Source: Methylocystis sp. | GTDB lineage: Bacteria > Pseudomonadota > Alphaproteobacteria > Rhizobiales > Beijerinckiaceae | Direction of reading: 5' to 3' | DNA: 64,000 nt | Assembly: GCA_020252485.1 (NCBI GenBank) | Contig: JADCCX010000055.1 | Span: forward strand, 1 to 64,000 | Shown here: in pieces, positions 26,460-34,104 of the stretch | How the letters are laid out: each line of letters opens with the position of its first letter | Position numbering within the stretch: position 1 is the first letter of the stretch | Position numbers and translations under genes: made by a program | The notes under the pieces: generated by a model | What the model saw: only the letters and a program-made list of their open reading frames with translations | The model's database searches: none | Told to the model about the DNA's origin: nothing

Positions 26460-27089
26460 TCACGCCAGCAGATACCGCAACTTTCTGACGGCGCTCTGCG
26501 GTGTCGTCAGCACAGGCCGGCCGGTCGCCCTGCCGATGGGTTCGGCCGCCCGCGCCAGGCTGAACTGCGCCAGCGCGATCACGTCGCAATCCGTGAGGGC
26601 CCGCGCGGCCTGCACGGCGAGCGCATCATGGCGCGCGCCATCGCCCGCATCCAGGGCGGCGAGCGCGCCGTCGATCAACGCCGTCCGCAAGCTGGCGTCG
26701 GCGGGAAATTCGGCCGGCATCGAGGCGAGCGTCGGGGCGAAGGTCGCCATCAGGCCGATGCTTCCGCCGAGCGTCATCGCCTCCTCGATCATTGCCTCGT
26801 TCGGCTTGAGGACGGGAATATCGGGATGCGCCTGCTTCACGGCATCGATGCAGGGCCCAAAGGCCGAACAGGTGAAGAGGATCGCCGCGGCGCCTGTCCC
26901 GACCGCATAATCGCCCAGCGCCAGGAAGCGCGCTGTCATCGCTGGCGTCAGCTTTCCCTCACGCGCCAAATCCGCCGAAAGCGAATCGTCGAGGAGATTC
27001 ATCAGCATCGGCTCCGGCCAGAGTTCGGCGAAAGCGGCCGCGATCGGCCCCGGCGAATGGCGCAGCGCATGAATGAGGGCTATCCGCAT
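26460..27089 (-). CDS. Asp/Glu/hydantoin racemase-family protein
   Basis: A 209-residue protein of the aspartate/glutamate racemase superfamily. The two catalytic Cys positions are seen as F-T-C-S-A-F-G (about residue 70) and D-C-D-V-I-A-L-A-Q (about 165). The C-terminal site usually reads G-C-T/A, so the second site is displaced and the enzyme may not be a standard racemase. The ATG at 27089 gives M-R-I-A-L-I-H-A-L, matching the family beta-strand start. It ends a two-gene leftward unit behind the DgoK-type kinase (47-bp gap). The substrate is unknown; family members include maleate isomerases and hydantoin racemases. Confidence 0.72.
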   Translation of the reverse strand: MRIALIHALRHSPGPIAAAFAELWPEPMLMNLLDDSLSADLAREGKLTPAMTARFLALGDYAVGTGAAAILFTCSAFGPCIDAVKQAHPDIPVLKPNEAMIEEAMTLGGSIGLMATFAPTLASMPAEFPADASLRTALIDGALAALDAGDGARHDALAVQAARALTDCDVIALAQFSLARAAEPIGRATGRPVLTTPQSAVRKLRYLLA

Positions 27090-27136
27090 GACGGGATTCC
27101 TGACGTTGAAGAGGGGGGATGGCCGCGCAAGCAGGA

Positions 27137-28078
27137 TCACGAGCCTGCGCCGCCTTCAAGCGCCGCCAGCCGTCTGAAACCCGCGACCGCGGCATGGGCC
27201 GGGCCCGCTTCGGATGCCTGGCCCAGGGCCGCCAAGCCATCGCGGTAGCGCGCGCAAAGCGCCGGTTCGCCGACGAGCCGAACGGCCTCTCCCGCCCAGC
27301 CGAGCGCCAGGCCGGCCCGCAGCTCATGGCCGATGACGAGGCCCGAGAGCCGGTCCGCCACCGCTTCCGGCCCAAAGTCTCCAAGCAGCGCGCCGCTGCG
27401 GGCCGTGAAGACATCGTGCAGCAGCCCGGAGGAATCATCGCTGGCGGCCTGCCGGACGCCCGCCAGGAACGCCTCGGCATCGAAAGCAAGAGGCTCGTTG
27501 GGAATCAGCCGGCCGACGATCGAATGCGCTTTCAGCAGGGCGAACAGCTCGCCTGTCAGAAAGGTCCGGAACGCCGCGATCGCGCCCCTCTCGACACGGA
27601 CCCATTTGCTGTGCGTGCCGGGCAGGATGAGCGTGATCGTCTCGTCCGGGGCGATGCTGCCGAAGATCTGGATCTCCTCGCCCCGCATCACATCCGGCAG
27701 GGGATGGCGCGTGGCGACACCGGGCAGAAAGCGCAGCCGCGCGCCGCGCGCCGAGGTGATTTCGCGGGCGCCAGCCGCCACTCCCGCCAGATCGGCGGGG
27801 GTCGCGACATAGGGTGTCTCAAGCCAGCCGTTGCGGCTGGTGATCATACCCGACAGGAAGACATGGCAGCCGGGCGTAAGCCATGACCCGATCTCGCGCT
27901 CGAGCGCCTGTTCGAAACCATTGCCGCTGACGCTCAGGATGCCGGCGGCGGCCTGATGCTCAAGGTCGATCGCGCCATCGGCCCCGAAAAGATAGGCCCT
28001 GAAATTGCTGGTGCCCCAGTCGACCACGATCTGTCTGCGCTGCACGGGCACGTCCGCCTCTTCGCCAATGTCCCTCAT
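27137..28078 (-). CDS. dgoK: 2-dehydro-3-deoxygalactonokinase-family sugar-acid kinase
   Basis: A 313-residue DgoK-family protein. The N-terminal phosphate-1 motif is V-V-D-W-G-T-S-N-F-R-A (about residues 18-28), followed by L-S-G-M-I-T-S-R-N-G-W and the central L-P-G-T-H-S-K-W-V-R, all diagnostic of this kinase. It phosphorylates 2-keto-3-deoxygalactonate in the De Ley-Doudoroff route of galactose and galactonate use. A DapA-family lyase gene runs divergently 140 bp away, and a racemase-family gene follows. No galactonate dehydratase or KDPGal aldolase is present, so the exact sugar acid is not settled. Confidence 0.82.
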   Translation of the reverse strand: MRDIGEEADVPVQRRQIVVDWGTSNFRAYLFGADGAIDLEHQAAAGILSVSGNGFEQALEREIGSWLTPGCHVFLSGMITSRNGWLETPYVATPADLAGVAAGAREITSARGARLRFLPGVATRHPLPDVMRGEEIQIFGSIAPDETITLILPGTHSKWVRVERGAIAAFRTFLTGELFALLKAHSIVGRLIPNEPLAFDAEAFLAGVRQAASDDSSGLLHDVFTARSGALLGDFGPEAVADRLSGLVIGHELRAGLALGWAGEAVRLVGEPALCARYRDGLAALGQASEAGPAHAAVAGFRRLAALEGGAGS

Positions 28079-28218
28079 GCTTTAGCGGACCCGGCGCGTT
28101 CTGTCCTCATCGCAGAGGGAAAGGCCGCCATTCGGCATTGATTTCCGTGGGTGCGCGAACGTAGAGACAGTGTGACGCCGCCGCATGGCGCGGATGGCGG
28201 TCTGCAGGGAGCGAGCCG

Positions 28219-29160
28219 ATGAGCAAGAATGTGTTTTCTGGTGTCCTGCCCGCCTTGATGACCCCATGCCGGCCGGACCGTACGCCGGATTTCGACGCCC
28301 TCGTCCGCAAGGGCGTGGAGCTTGTCCAGGCGGGCATGGCGGGCGTGATCTATTGCGGTTCGATGGGTGACTGGCCGCTGCTCACCGATGAGCAGCGCAT
28401 GACCGGCGCGGAGCGTCTGGTGAAGGCGGGGCTCCGCGTCGTGGTCGGCACCGGCGCGCAGAACCCGATGCGGGCCGCGGCGCTTGCCGCGCATGCGAAA
28501 TCGATCGGCGCCGCTGGTCTGATGGTGATCCCCCGGGTGCTCTCCCGCGGGTCGTCGGTCGCCGCCCAGCATGCGCATTTCGCCGGCATTCTCGAGGCCG
28601 CGGTCGATCTGCCTTCGGTGATCTACAACAGCCCCTATTACGGCTTCGAGACGAAGGCCGATCTCTTCTTCGCGCTGCACAGGAAGTATCCGCATCTTGT
28701 CGGCTTCAAGGAGTTCGGCAGCGCCAGGGCGATGAGCTATGCGGCGGAGCATATCACCGGGCAATCGGAGGCGCTGACCCTGATGGTCGGCGTCGATACC
28801 GAGGTTTTCCACGGCTATGTCAATTGCGGGGCGACCGGCGCCATCACCGGCATCGGCAATGTTTTGCCCAGAGAAGTGCTGCATCTGGCGGCGCTTTGCG
28901 AAAAGGCGGCGAGAGGCGATGTCGCGGCGCGGCGCCAGGCGCAGGAGCTGGAGGTGGCCCTCAAGGTGCTCTCGACCTTCGACGAGGGCGTCGATCTCGT
29001 CCTCTTCTACAAGCACCTGATGCTGCTCGAAGGCAATCCGGAGTACGAACTCCATTTCAATCCGGCCGACGTTCTGTCAGACAGCCAGAAGGCCTTCGCG
29101 CGGGATCAGCTGCACCTCTTCAAGAGCTGGTATGCGTCCTGGTCGAAAGCCGGGAGCTGA
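28219..29160 (+). CDS. DapA/N-acetylneuraminate lyase-superfamily aldolase
   Basis: A 313-residue class I aldolase-type TIM barrel. The Schiff-base Lys164 is in V-G-F-K-E-F-G and the catalytic Tyr136 in V-I-Y-N-S-P-Y. The usual G-T-T-G-E substrate loop is replaced by C-G-S-M-G-D-W (about residues 46-52), so this is not a genuine dihydrodipicolinate synthase. It belongs to a catabolic subgroup that cleaves or dehydrates keto-deoxy sugar acids or hydroxyproline-derived compounds. Proximity to the DgoK-type kinase favours a sugar acid. The ATG follows GGGAGCGAGCCG. Confidence 0.8.
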   Translation: MSKNVFSGVLPALMTPCRPDRTPDFDALVRKGVELVQAGMAGVIYCGSMGDWPLLTDEQRMTGAERLVKAGLRVVVGTGAQNPMRAAALAAHAKSIGAAGLMVIPRVLSRGSSVAAQHAHFAGILEAAVDLPSVIYNSPYYGFETKADLFFALHRKYPHLVGFKEFGSARAMSYAAEHITGQSEALTLMVGVDTEVFHGYVNCGATGAITGIGNVLPREVLHLAALCEKAARGDVAARRQAQELEVALKVLSTFDEGVDLVLFYKHLMLLEGNPEYELHFNPADVLSDSQKAFARDQLHLFKSWYASWSKAGS

Positions 29161-29224
29161 TCGGTCAGGTCAGCGGCAAGCCGCATCCCGGCGTTACGCG
29201 CTGACGCACCTGGGGAGCGCACCT

Positions 29225-29920
29225 TCAGATCGCATGCCCGACCGCCAGGCCGATGGCGGCCGTGACCGCCATGGCGAAGGCCCCCCAGAAGGTGACGCGT
29301 AAGGTCGGCTTCAGCCAATTGGCTCCGCCGATGCGGGCCCCGATTGCCCCGAGCGCCGCAAGGCAGAGGAGCGATCCCGCTGAGATCGACCAGCCGATCA
29401 TGGCTTTCGGTGCGAAGAGGGCAATCGCCAGCGGCACCAGCGCGCCGATCGAAAAGGTGATGGCCGATGTGAAGGCCGCCTGGACGGGCCGTGCGATCAC
29501 ATGGCCCGACAGGCCAAGCTCATCGCGGGCATGGGCCTCGAAGGCGTCCTTGGCGGTCATCTGTGTCGCCACCCGAGCGGCCAGATCGGGCGAGACGCCG
29601 CGCGCGACGTAGATCGCCGTCAATTCCGCCAGTTCAGCTTCAGGCTGTTCGGCCAGTTCGCGGCGCTCACGCGCGAAATCGGCTTCCTCCGTGTCGGACT
29701 GGGAGCTGACCGAGACATATTCTCCGGCCGCCATCGACATCGCGCCCGCCACGAGCCCGGCCACACCGGCCAACACGACCTCGCCGGGCGTCTTGGCGGC
29801 GGCTGCAACGCCGACCAGCAGGCTGGCCGTGGAGATGATCCCGTCATTCGCGCCCAGAACCGCAGCCCTGAGCCAGCCGATCCGTTCAACGAGATGGCTT
29901 TCACGATGAAGCGGATGCAT
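29225..29920 (-). CDS. VIT1/CCC1-family metal transporter
   Basis: A 231-residue membrane protein of the vacuolar iron transporter family, exporting or sequestering Fe2+/Mn2+. Helix 1 has the signature R-A-A-V-L-G-A-N-D-G-I-I-S-T-A-S-L (about residues 18-34), and helix 2 has A-G-A-M-S-M-A-A-G-E-Y-V-S-V-S-S-Q. A charged cytosolic segment with D-T-E-E-A-D-F-A-R-E-R-R-E-L and conserved acidic residues (about 75-135) corresponds to the metal-binding domain. Three further helices follow. AGGAG lies 8 bases before the ATG. It is the last gene of a leftward group starting at the FNR-box promoter. Confidence 0.9.
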   Translation of the reverse strand: MHPLHRESHLVERIGWLRAAVLGANDGIISTASLLVGVAAAAKTPGEVVLAGVAGLVAGAMSMAAGEYVSVSSQSDTEEADFARERRELAEQPEAELAELTAIYVARGVSPDLAARVATQMTAKDAFEAHARDELGLSGHVIARPVQAAFTSAITFSIGALVPLAIALFAPKAMIGWSISAGSLLCLAALGAIGARIGGANWLKPTLRVTFWGAFAMAVTAAIGLAVGHAI

Positions 29921-29944
29921 GGCATTTCTCCTATGCTCTCGCCG

Positions 29945-30514
29945 TCACCGCCCCGCCTGCAGCCGCGCCTGAAGGCGGGCTGGCAGCATCCGCAGCAGTG
30001 TCGCATCCTTCCAGATGACGTGGTGCGCGATGGATGCGGCCGCATGGAGCCCGGCGCCGATCATGAGCGCATGGGCAGAAACCTCGTGGAGTTCGCCCAT
30101 AGTTTCGGCGAAGGGCTTGTCAATGGCGATAGGAGAAGGGAGCGGGAGGACCCAGAAGAAGCTGACGATCCTCCCGTTGGCCCAGGCGCTGATCAGGCCG
30201 GTCAGGGGGACGGCGATCATCGCGGCATAGAGCAGGAGATGCATAGCCTTCGCCGCAAGCCTCATCAGCGGCTGGGCGGGCAGCATGGGAGGCGCAGGAT
30301 AGCCGGCCCGCCACGCGAGGCGCAGGAGCGTCAGTGCGAAGACCATTATCCCGATGGACATGTGCAGGCTGAGCAAGCCGGTCCTGAGATCGCCCCTCGG
30401 CAGATCCTCACGGAGAAGCCCGATGGCATAGGCGCAAATCACGGTCAGCGCCGTCACCCAGTGGAAGGCCTGCGAAGCAGGATCGTAGCGGTCGGTCGTC
30501 ATTGCTTGTCTCAT
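29945..30514 (-). CDS. cytochrome b561-family membrane protein
   Basis: This protein of about 189 residues has four transmembrane helices and the family's b-haem His ligands, in Q-A-F-H-W-V-T (about residue 18), L-S-L-H-M-S-I-G-I and the C-terminal L-H-E-V-S-A-H-A-L-M-I-G-A-G-L-H. Bacterial b561 proteins shuttle electrons between the quinone pool and periplasmic acceptors such as superoxide. Two ATGs (30514 and 30502) are possible; the second starts M-T-T-D-R-Y-D, a more typical N-terminus. It lies between the broken secreted-protein gene and the VIT gene, 24 bp from the latter, suggesting one transcript. Confidence 0.85.
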   Translation of the reverse strand: MRQAMTTDRYDPASQAFHWVTALTVICAYAIGLLREDLPRGDLRTGLLSLHMSIGIMVFALTLLRLAWRAGYPAPPMLPAQPLMRLAAKAMHLLLYAAMIAVPLTGLISAWANGRIVSFFWVLPLPSPIAIDKPFAETMGELHEVSAHALMIGAGLHAAASIAHHVIWKDATLLRMLPARLQARLQAGR

Positions 30515-30539
30515 TGTCAAGGTTGCTCCAAGCGAAATC

Positions 30540-30956
30540 TCAGGAGATATGCAATTCGAACTTGCCGGCCGCATTCTTCCTGAAATCAATCCGGTCTATG
30601 AGTTTGTCATGGGCTGGCGCGCCAGCGCGCTCGACATAATCCACGCTGATCGATTGAATGCCGGAATATTGCGAAGCTTTCCGCGCGAATTCATCGGTTA
30701 TTGCCTTTGCGATGGCGGCGGATTCGTTATTCCGGCCCTAATGCGATGATGCATTCATGGTGCTGTTGACGCGCTTCACCGTCAGCACCGCCCCATTGCT
30801 CGAAACCTCGAATGTGGCTTCCGGCATGCCAACCGAACGGGATGCAATGAGCCGCAGCGCCTCTTCCGGCACGGTCTGCGCGGCCGCAGGCCAGAGGCCC
30901 GCGGCAACGAGCATCAGCGCCGCGCCCAGTAACTGGGCTAATCGGGAAAGTGTCAT
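30540..30956 (-). pseudogene. small secreted protein gene interrupted by an in-frame TAG
   Basis: From the ATG at 30956 the frame encodes a signal peptide (MTLSRLAQLLGAALMLVAAG, ending A-A-A-Q) and a short mature region, then meets TAG at 30740-30738. The same frame continues without another stop for 65 codons to TGA at 30542-30540, with protein-like sequence containing E-S-A-A-I-A-K-A-I-T-D-E-F-A-R-K-A and V-D-Y-V-E-R-A-G-A-P-A-H-D. A second half this regular indicates a former 138-residue secreted protein with one nonsense change, or a base-call error. I do not recognise the family. The next gene upstream, a cupin, is also interrupted. Confidence 0.72.
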
Positions 30957-31039
30957 TGGAATTCTCCTGTCTCGATGCTGTGAAAGGAAGGCCGCCCGAT
31001 CAGGCAAGACCTTCCAGGATGATCGAACAATCTTTCGGT

Positions 31040-31435
31040 TTAATCAGTGGCCGCCCCTGCGAATTTCTCTTTTGAAACGCTGGCTTCCGATTTCGATTTC
31101 TGGATGAGCTGATCCAGATGGTTCGGCGGACCATAAAGCGTGTAAAGCTTGAGCGCATGAGCGCCCGTATTGATCAGGCTATGGCGTGCGCCCGCAGGCG
31201 CCAGAATGGCGTCGTCGCTCTTGATCGGGTGCATTTTGCCGTCAATCACGATCTGCCCATCGCCTTTTTCGACCCGGAAGAACTGATCGCGGTCTTCATG
31301 CGCCTCGTCGCCGATTTCCTCCCCCGGCTTGAGCGACATGAGAACAAGTTGCAGATGTTTCCCGGTTTACAGCACATGCCGGAAATCCTTGTTATCTTTC
31401 GTAATCACGTCAATGTCGTCAACAAAACCCTTCAT
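31040..31435 (-). pseudogene. cupin-domain protein gene interrupted by an in-frame TAA
   Basis: An ATG at 31435 behind a strong AAAGGAG encodes M-K-G-F-V-D-D-I-D-V-I-T-K-D-N-K-D-F-R, matching the start of small cupin proteins. After 22 residues TAA occurs at 31369-31367, where relatives have Tyr (R-x-V-L-Y-T-G-K). The frame then continues through the cupin core: L-K-P-G-E-E-I-G-D-E, H-E-D-R-D-Q-F-F-R-V-E-K-G-D-G, P-A-G-A-R-H and L-Y-T-L-Y-G-P-P. A 99-residue product could start at the internal ATG 31339, but that ATG has no good ribosome-binding site. TAT/TAC to TAA is a single-base change. Confidence 0.8.
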
Positions 31436-31604
31436 GAGGATCTCCTTTTATTGCAATTCGTTAGAATTTAGAACATTTGACGGAGTTTAATTTTCCTCAG
31501 AGAATAAAATTATATTTTTAAGACTCATTATCAAAAAAATTGTTAGCAACATTATTTGAGGAAGTCAGATTAGCGTAAATAGCAAATTCCGTAAGCCATT
31601 CGCA

Positions 31605-31618
31605 TTGATTCACATCAA
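31605..31618 (-). promoter_or_regulatory. perfect FNR/FixK/Anr box
   Basis: TTGAT-TCAC-ATCAA matches the FNR-family consensus TTGAT-N4-ATCAA at every fixed position. On the leftward strand a TATTTA hexamer follows 23 bases after the box, the spacing of a class II activated promoter, placing a transcript start near 31570. It would drive the cupin-secreted protein-cytochrome b561-VIT group, with a leader of about 135 nt. The surrounding 31440-31600 is unusually AT-rich and holds no other gene. Confidence 0.75.
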
Positions 31619-31676
31619 CCCAAGGGCTCCCCGCCACCCGGCCGGACTCAAGGCGATCATGGGCGAAGCCTCCGGC

Positions 31677-32558
31677 TCAGCGGGTCAGGCGGACAGCGCC
31701 GGCTCCGCTGGTGTCGAGGCCGCCGAGCATTTCGGCATGGCGTTGGAACTCCGGCTTGCGCATCAGCGCCAACAGCGCCTGCACGCCGGCGCCGAAATAG
31801 GTGCGCCGCCGCATGGCGAGATCGAACGATTCCGTGGCCAGCGGCGCGAAGCCGAGGCCGAAGGCATGGGCGGCGGCCCGCGTCGCCACCCCGCAATCGG
31901 CTTCGCCCGCGCGGATGGCGAAGGCGAGATCGTCACCGGTTGCGAAGGAGGCGGTGAGGCCCAAGAGCTGCTGCGGCGCCAAGCCGTCGGCGGCGAGCAG
32001 CTTGGCCAGCAGCAGCTGCGCGCCGGCGCCCGGCTGACGCATGGCGAAGCGGGCCCTGGTTGCGGCGGCGTCCCTCAGGCCGGCAAGCGCCAGCGGATTG
32101 CCAGGCGCCACCAGCAGGCCCACCTCGCGGCGGGCGAAGCCGATCAGCACCGCATCCTGCAGGTTGGGCATGGCGGCCACAGCGGCCGGATTGGCGTCTT
32201 CCGCGTCAGGCGCATGCAGATGGATGGCGGCGATGGCGACTTCGTTGCGGCCAAGCCGCTCCAGTCCCGGACCGGACCCGACGCTGAGCAGGGCGAGACC
32301 GGAGCCGGATTGCCGGGCCGCCCATTCGAGCAGCGGATCATGGCTTCCGCCGATGATGGGCGGCGGGTCCTCTGCCGCGAAGCCGTGCGGCCTCGCCATG
32401 CCGGCCTCGATCCAGCGGTCGAGCGCCGCCCGCGGAAAGAGCCATTTGCCCGTCACCTTCGAACAGGGAACTGCGCCCTGGGCCACCAGCTCGTAGAGCT
32501 TCCGCTCCCGGATGCCGAGATAGGCGGCGGCTTCCTCCGTGTTTAGGTAAGGGGCCAT
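31677..32558 (-). CDS. HTH regulator with a PBP-like ligand domain, divergent from tupBCA
   Basis: A 293-residue protein. Residues 1-60 form an excisionase/MerR-like winged helix (L-N-T-E-E-A-A-A-Y-L-G-I-R-E-R-K-L-Y-E-L with G-K-W-L-F-P-R). Residues about 80-290 resemble a periplasmic-binding-protein fold without a signal peptide (P-N-L-Q-D-A-V-L-I-G-F-A-R-R-E, then G-L-L-V-A-P-G-N-P-L, and A-F-A-I-R-A-G-E-A-D-C-G-V-A). Such HTH-PBP proteins are found beside molybdate and tungstate importers and are thought to sense the oxyanion. The divergent arrangement with tupB, 97 bp apart with dyad sequences between them, fits direct control of the importer. This is a family-based inference. Confidence 0.83.
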   Translation of the reverse strand: MAPYLNTEEAAAYLGIRERKLYELVAQGAVPCSKVTGKWLFPRAALDRWIEAGMARPHGFAAEDPPPIIGGSHDPLLEWAARQSGSGLALLSVGSGPGLERLGRNEVAIAAIHLHAPDAEDANPAAVAAMPNLQDAVLIGFARREVGLLVAPGNPLALAGLRDAAATRARFAMRQPGAGAQLLLAKLLAADGLAPQQLLGLTASFATGDDLAFAIRAGEADCGVATRAAAHAFGLGFAPLATESFDLAMRRRTYFGAGVQALLALMRKPEFQRHAEMLGGLDTSGAGAVRLTR

Positions 32559-32585
32559 GTGTTTTTCCTGTTTTCAGCTGCACGG

Positions 32586-32628
32586 ATTCCGTTGTTGAAC
32601 CGGAATATAGAAAACGACTAAGTGTCGT
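32586..32628. promoter_or_regulatory. two dyads in the tup divergent promoter
   Basis: ATTCCG (32586-32591) and CGGAAT (32601-32606) flank 9 bases. ACGAC (32614-32618) and GTCGT (32624-32628) flank 5 bases. A possible -10 (TATAGA) lies between them at about 32606-32611. One or both are good candidates for the binding site of the divergent HTH-PBP regulator. No ModE consensus was seen. Confidence 0.45.
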
Positions 32629-32655
32629 CAACGATGCGGGCTCAACAAGCAACCC

Positions 32656-33357
32656 ATGGACCTGTCCTCCGCCTTTGCTTCGGCGTTTTCGCTGATCTTC
32701 TCCGGCGATCCGCAATTCCTGCAGATCGTCGGGCTGTCGCTGCGCGTCACCCTGTCGGCCGTGCTGCTGGCCGCGCTGATCGGCCTGCCGCTGGGCGCGC
32801 TCCTCGCGGTCGTCCGCTTTCCGGGGCGTTCGGCGGTCATCGTTCTGGCCAACGGCCTGATGGGCCTGCCGCCGGTGGTCGCCGGCCTGATGGTCTTCCT
32901 GCTGCTCTCGCGCTCGGGGCCGCTCGGGCCCCTCGGCTGGCTGTTTTCGCCCGCAGCCATGATCATGGCGCAGACGCTGCTGGTGCTGCCGATCGTGATC
33001 GCCCTGACGCGGGGCGCCATCGAGGAGATGTGGGGCGAGTACCGCGAACATCTGACGTCGCTCGGCCTGACCGGATGGCGGGCTATCCCGACGCTGTTGT
33101 GGGATGGCCGCTTCGTTCTGGCGACGGGATTGCTCGCCGGTTTCGGGCGGGCGAGCGCGGAAGTGGGCGCTGTGCTGATCGTCGGCGGCAACATCGCCGG
33201 CCATACCCGCACGATGACCACGGCGATCACGCTCGAGACCTCGAAGGGCGACCTGCCGCTGGCGCTGGGGCTCGGCCTCGTGCTGATCGCCCTGACGCTG
33301 GCGATCAATGCCGCGGCTTTCGGCGCCAGCCGCGTCGGCGCGCGTTTCGCAGGGTGA
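32656..33357 (+). CDS. tupB: tungstate-type ABC transporter permease TupB
   Basis: A 233-residue permease with five or six transmembrane helices. The coupling loop is at about residues 135-155 (Y-R-E-H-L-T-S-L-G-L-T-G-W-R-A). The C-terminal A-E-V-G-A-V-L-I-V-G-G-N-I-A-G-H-T-R-T-M-T-T-A-I block distinguishes Tup permeases from ModB. It carries tungstate, possibly molybdate, into the cytoplasm. The start ATG at 32656 is the first in frame after the operator region. The tupC start follows 5 bp after its stop. Confidence 0.88.
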   Translation: MDLSSAFASAFSLIFSGDPQFLQIVGLSLRVTLSAVLLAALIGLPLGALLAVVRFPGRSAVIVLANGLMGLPPVVAGLMVFLLLSRSGPLGPLGWLFSPAAMIMAQTLLVLPIVIALTRGAIEEMWGEYREHLTSLGLTGWRAIPTLLWDGRFVLATGLLAGFGRASAEVGAVLIVGGNIAGHTRTMTTAITLETSKGDLPLALGLGLVLIALTLAINAAAFGASRVGARFAG

Positions 33358-33362
33358 CGGCC

Positions 33363-34073
33363 ATGCGCGACAGCGTCTCCATCCTGCCGCTCGCGGTCGA
33401 AGGCCTCAGCTTCATGGCCGACGGCAAGCGGCTGCTCGACGATGTGAGCTTCACCCTGCCCCGGGGCGGCGTCACCGCCATCATCGGGCCGAACGGGGCC
33501 GGAAAATCGCTGACCCTGCGGCTATGTCACGGACTCCTCGCGCCGGGCGCCGGCACGATCTCCTGGCAGGCCGGCACCGGCCTCCGGCGTCACGCCATGG
33601 TGTTGCAGCGCCCGGTGATGCTGCGCCGGTCGGCCCGCGCCAATATCGCCCATGCCCTCCATGCCCTCGCCATCCCGGACGCGGCGCGGCGCGCCGATGC
33701 CGCCCTGACGCGCTTCGGCCTGGCGGCGCTGGCGGATCGCCCTGCGCGTCTCCTTTCTGGCGGCGAGCAGCAGCGGCTCGCCATCGCCCGCGCCTGGGCG
33801 CAGGCGCCGGAACTGCTCTTTCTGGACGAGCCGTCCTCGCATCTTGATCCGGGCGCCACCCGGCAGATCGAGGAGATGATCGCGGCCATGGCGGCGGAGG
33901 GCATGACGATCCTGATGACGACGCATGATCTCGGGCAGGCGCGGCGGCTCGCGCAACGCGTCCTCTTCTTCAACCGGGGACGCCTCGTCGAGGATGCGCC
34001 GGCCGACAGCTTTTTCACGGGCCCCGCCTCGCCGGAAGCCCAGGCCTTCATCGCCGGAGATCTGCTCTGGTGA
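33363..34073 (+). CDS. tupC: tungstate-type ABC transporter ATP-binding protein TupC
   Basis: A 236-residue ATPase. Walker A is G-P-N-G-A-G-K-S-L-T (the usual second Ser/Thr after Lys-Ser is Leu, as in other TupC proteins). Q-loop V-L-Q-R-P, signature L-L-S-G-G-E-Q-Q-R-L, Walker B L-L-F-L-D-E-P-S-S-H-L-D and the H-loop M-T-T-H-D are all present. It lies between tupB and tupA on the same strand with short gaps (5 and 31 bp). The ATG at 33363 is chosen; a longer frame in the same register has no start consistent with the tupB stop. Confidence 0.88.
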   Translation: MRDSVSILPLAVEGLSFMADGKRLLDDVSFTLPRGGVTAIIGPNGAGKSLTLRLCHGLLAPGAGTISWQAGTGLRRHAMVLQRPVMLRRSARANIAHALHALAIPDAARRADAALTRFGLAALADRPARLLSGGEQQRLAIARAWAQAPELLFLDEPSSHLDPGATRQIEEMIAAMAAEGMTILMTTHDLGQARRLAQRVLFFNRGRLVEDAPADSFFTGPASPEAQAFIAGDLLW

Positions 34074-34104
34074 ACGCTCTCAACCCAAACGGAGGAACAC
34101 GACC

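Noticed and set aside
30738-31369. Stop-codon reassignment to explain the internal TAG and TAA
   Set aside because: TAA, TAG and TGA all end normal genes elsewhere in the window, and two different stops are involved; nonsense mutation or base error is simpler.
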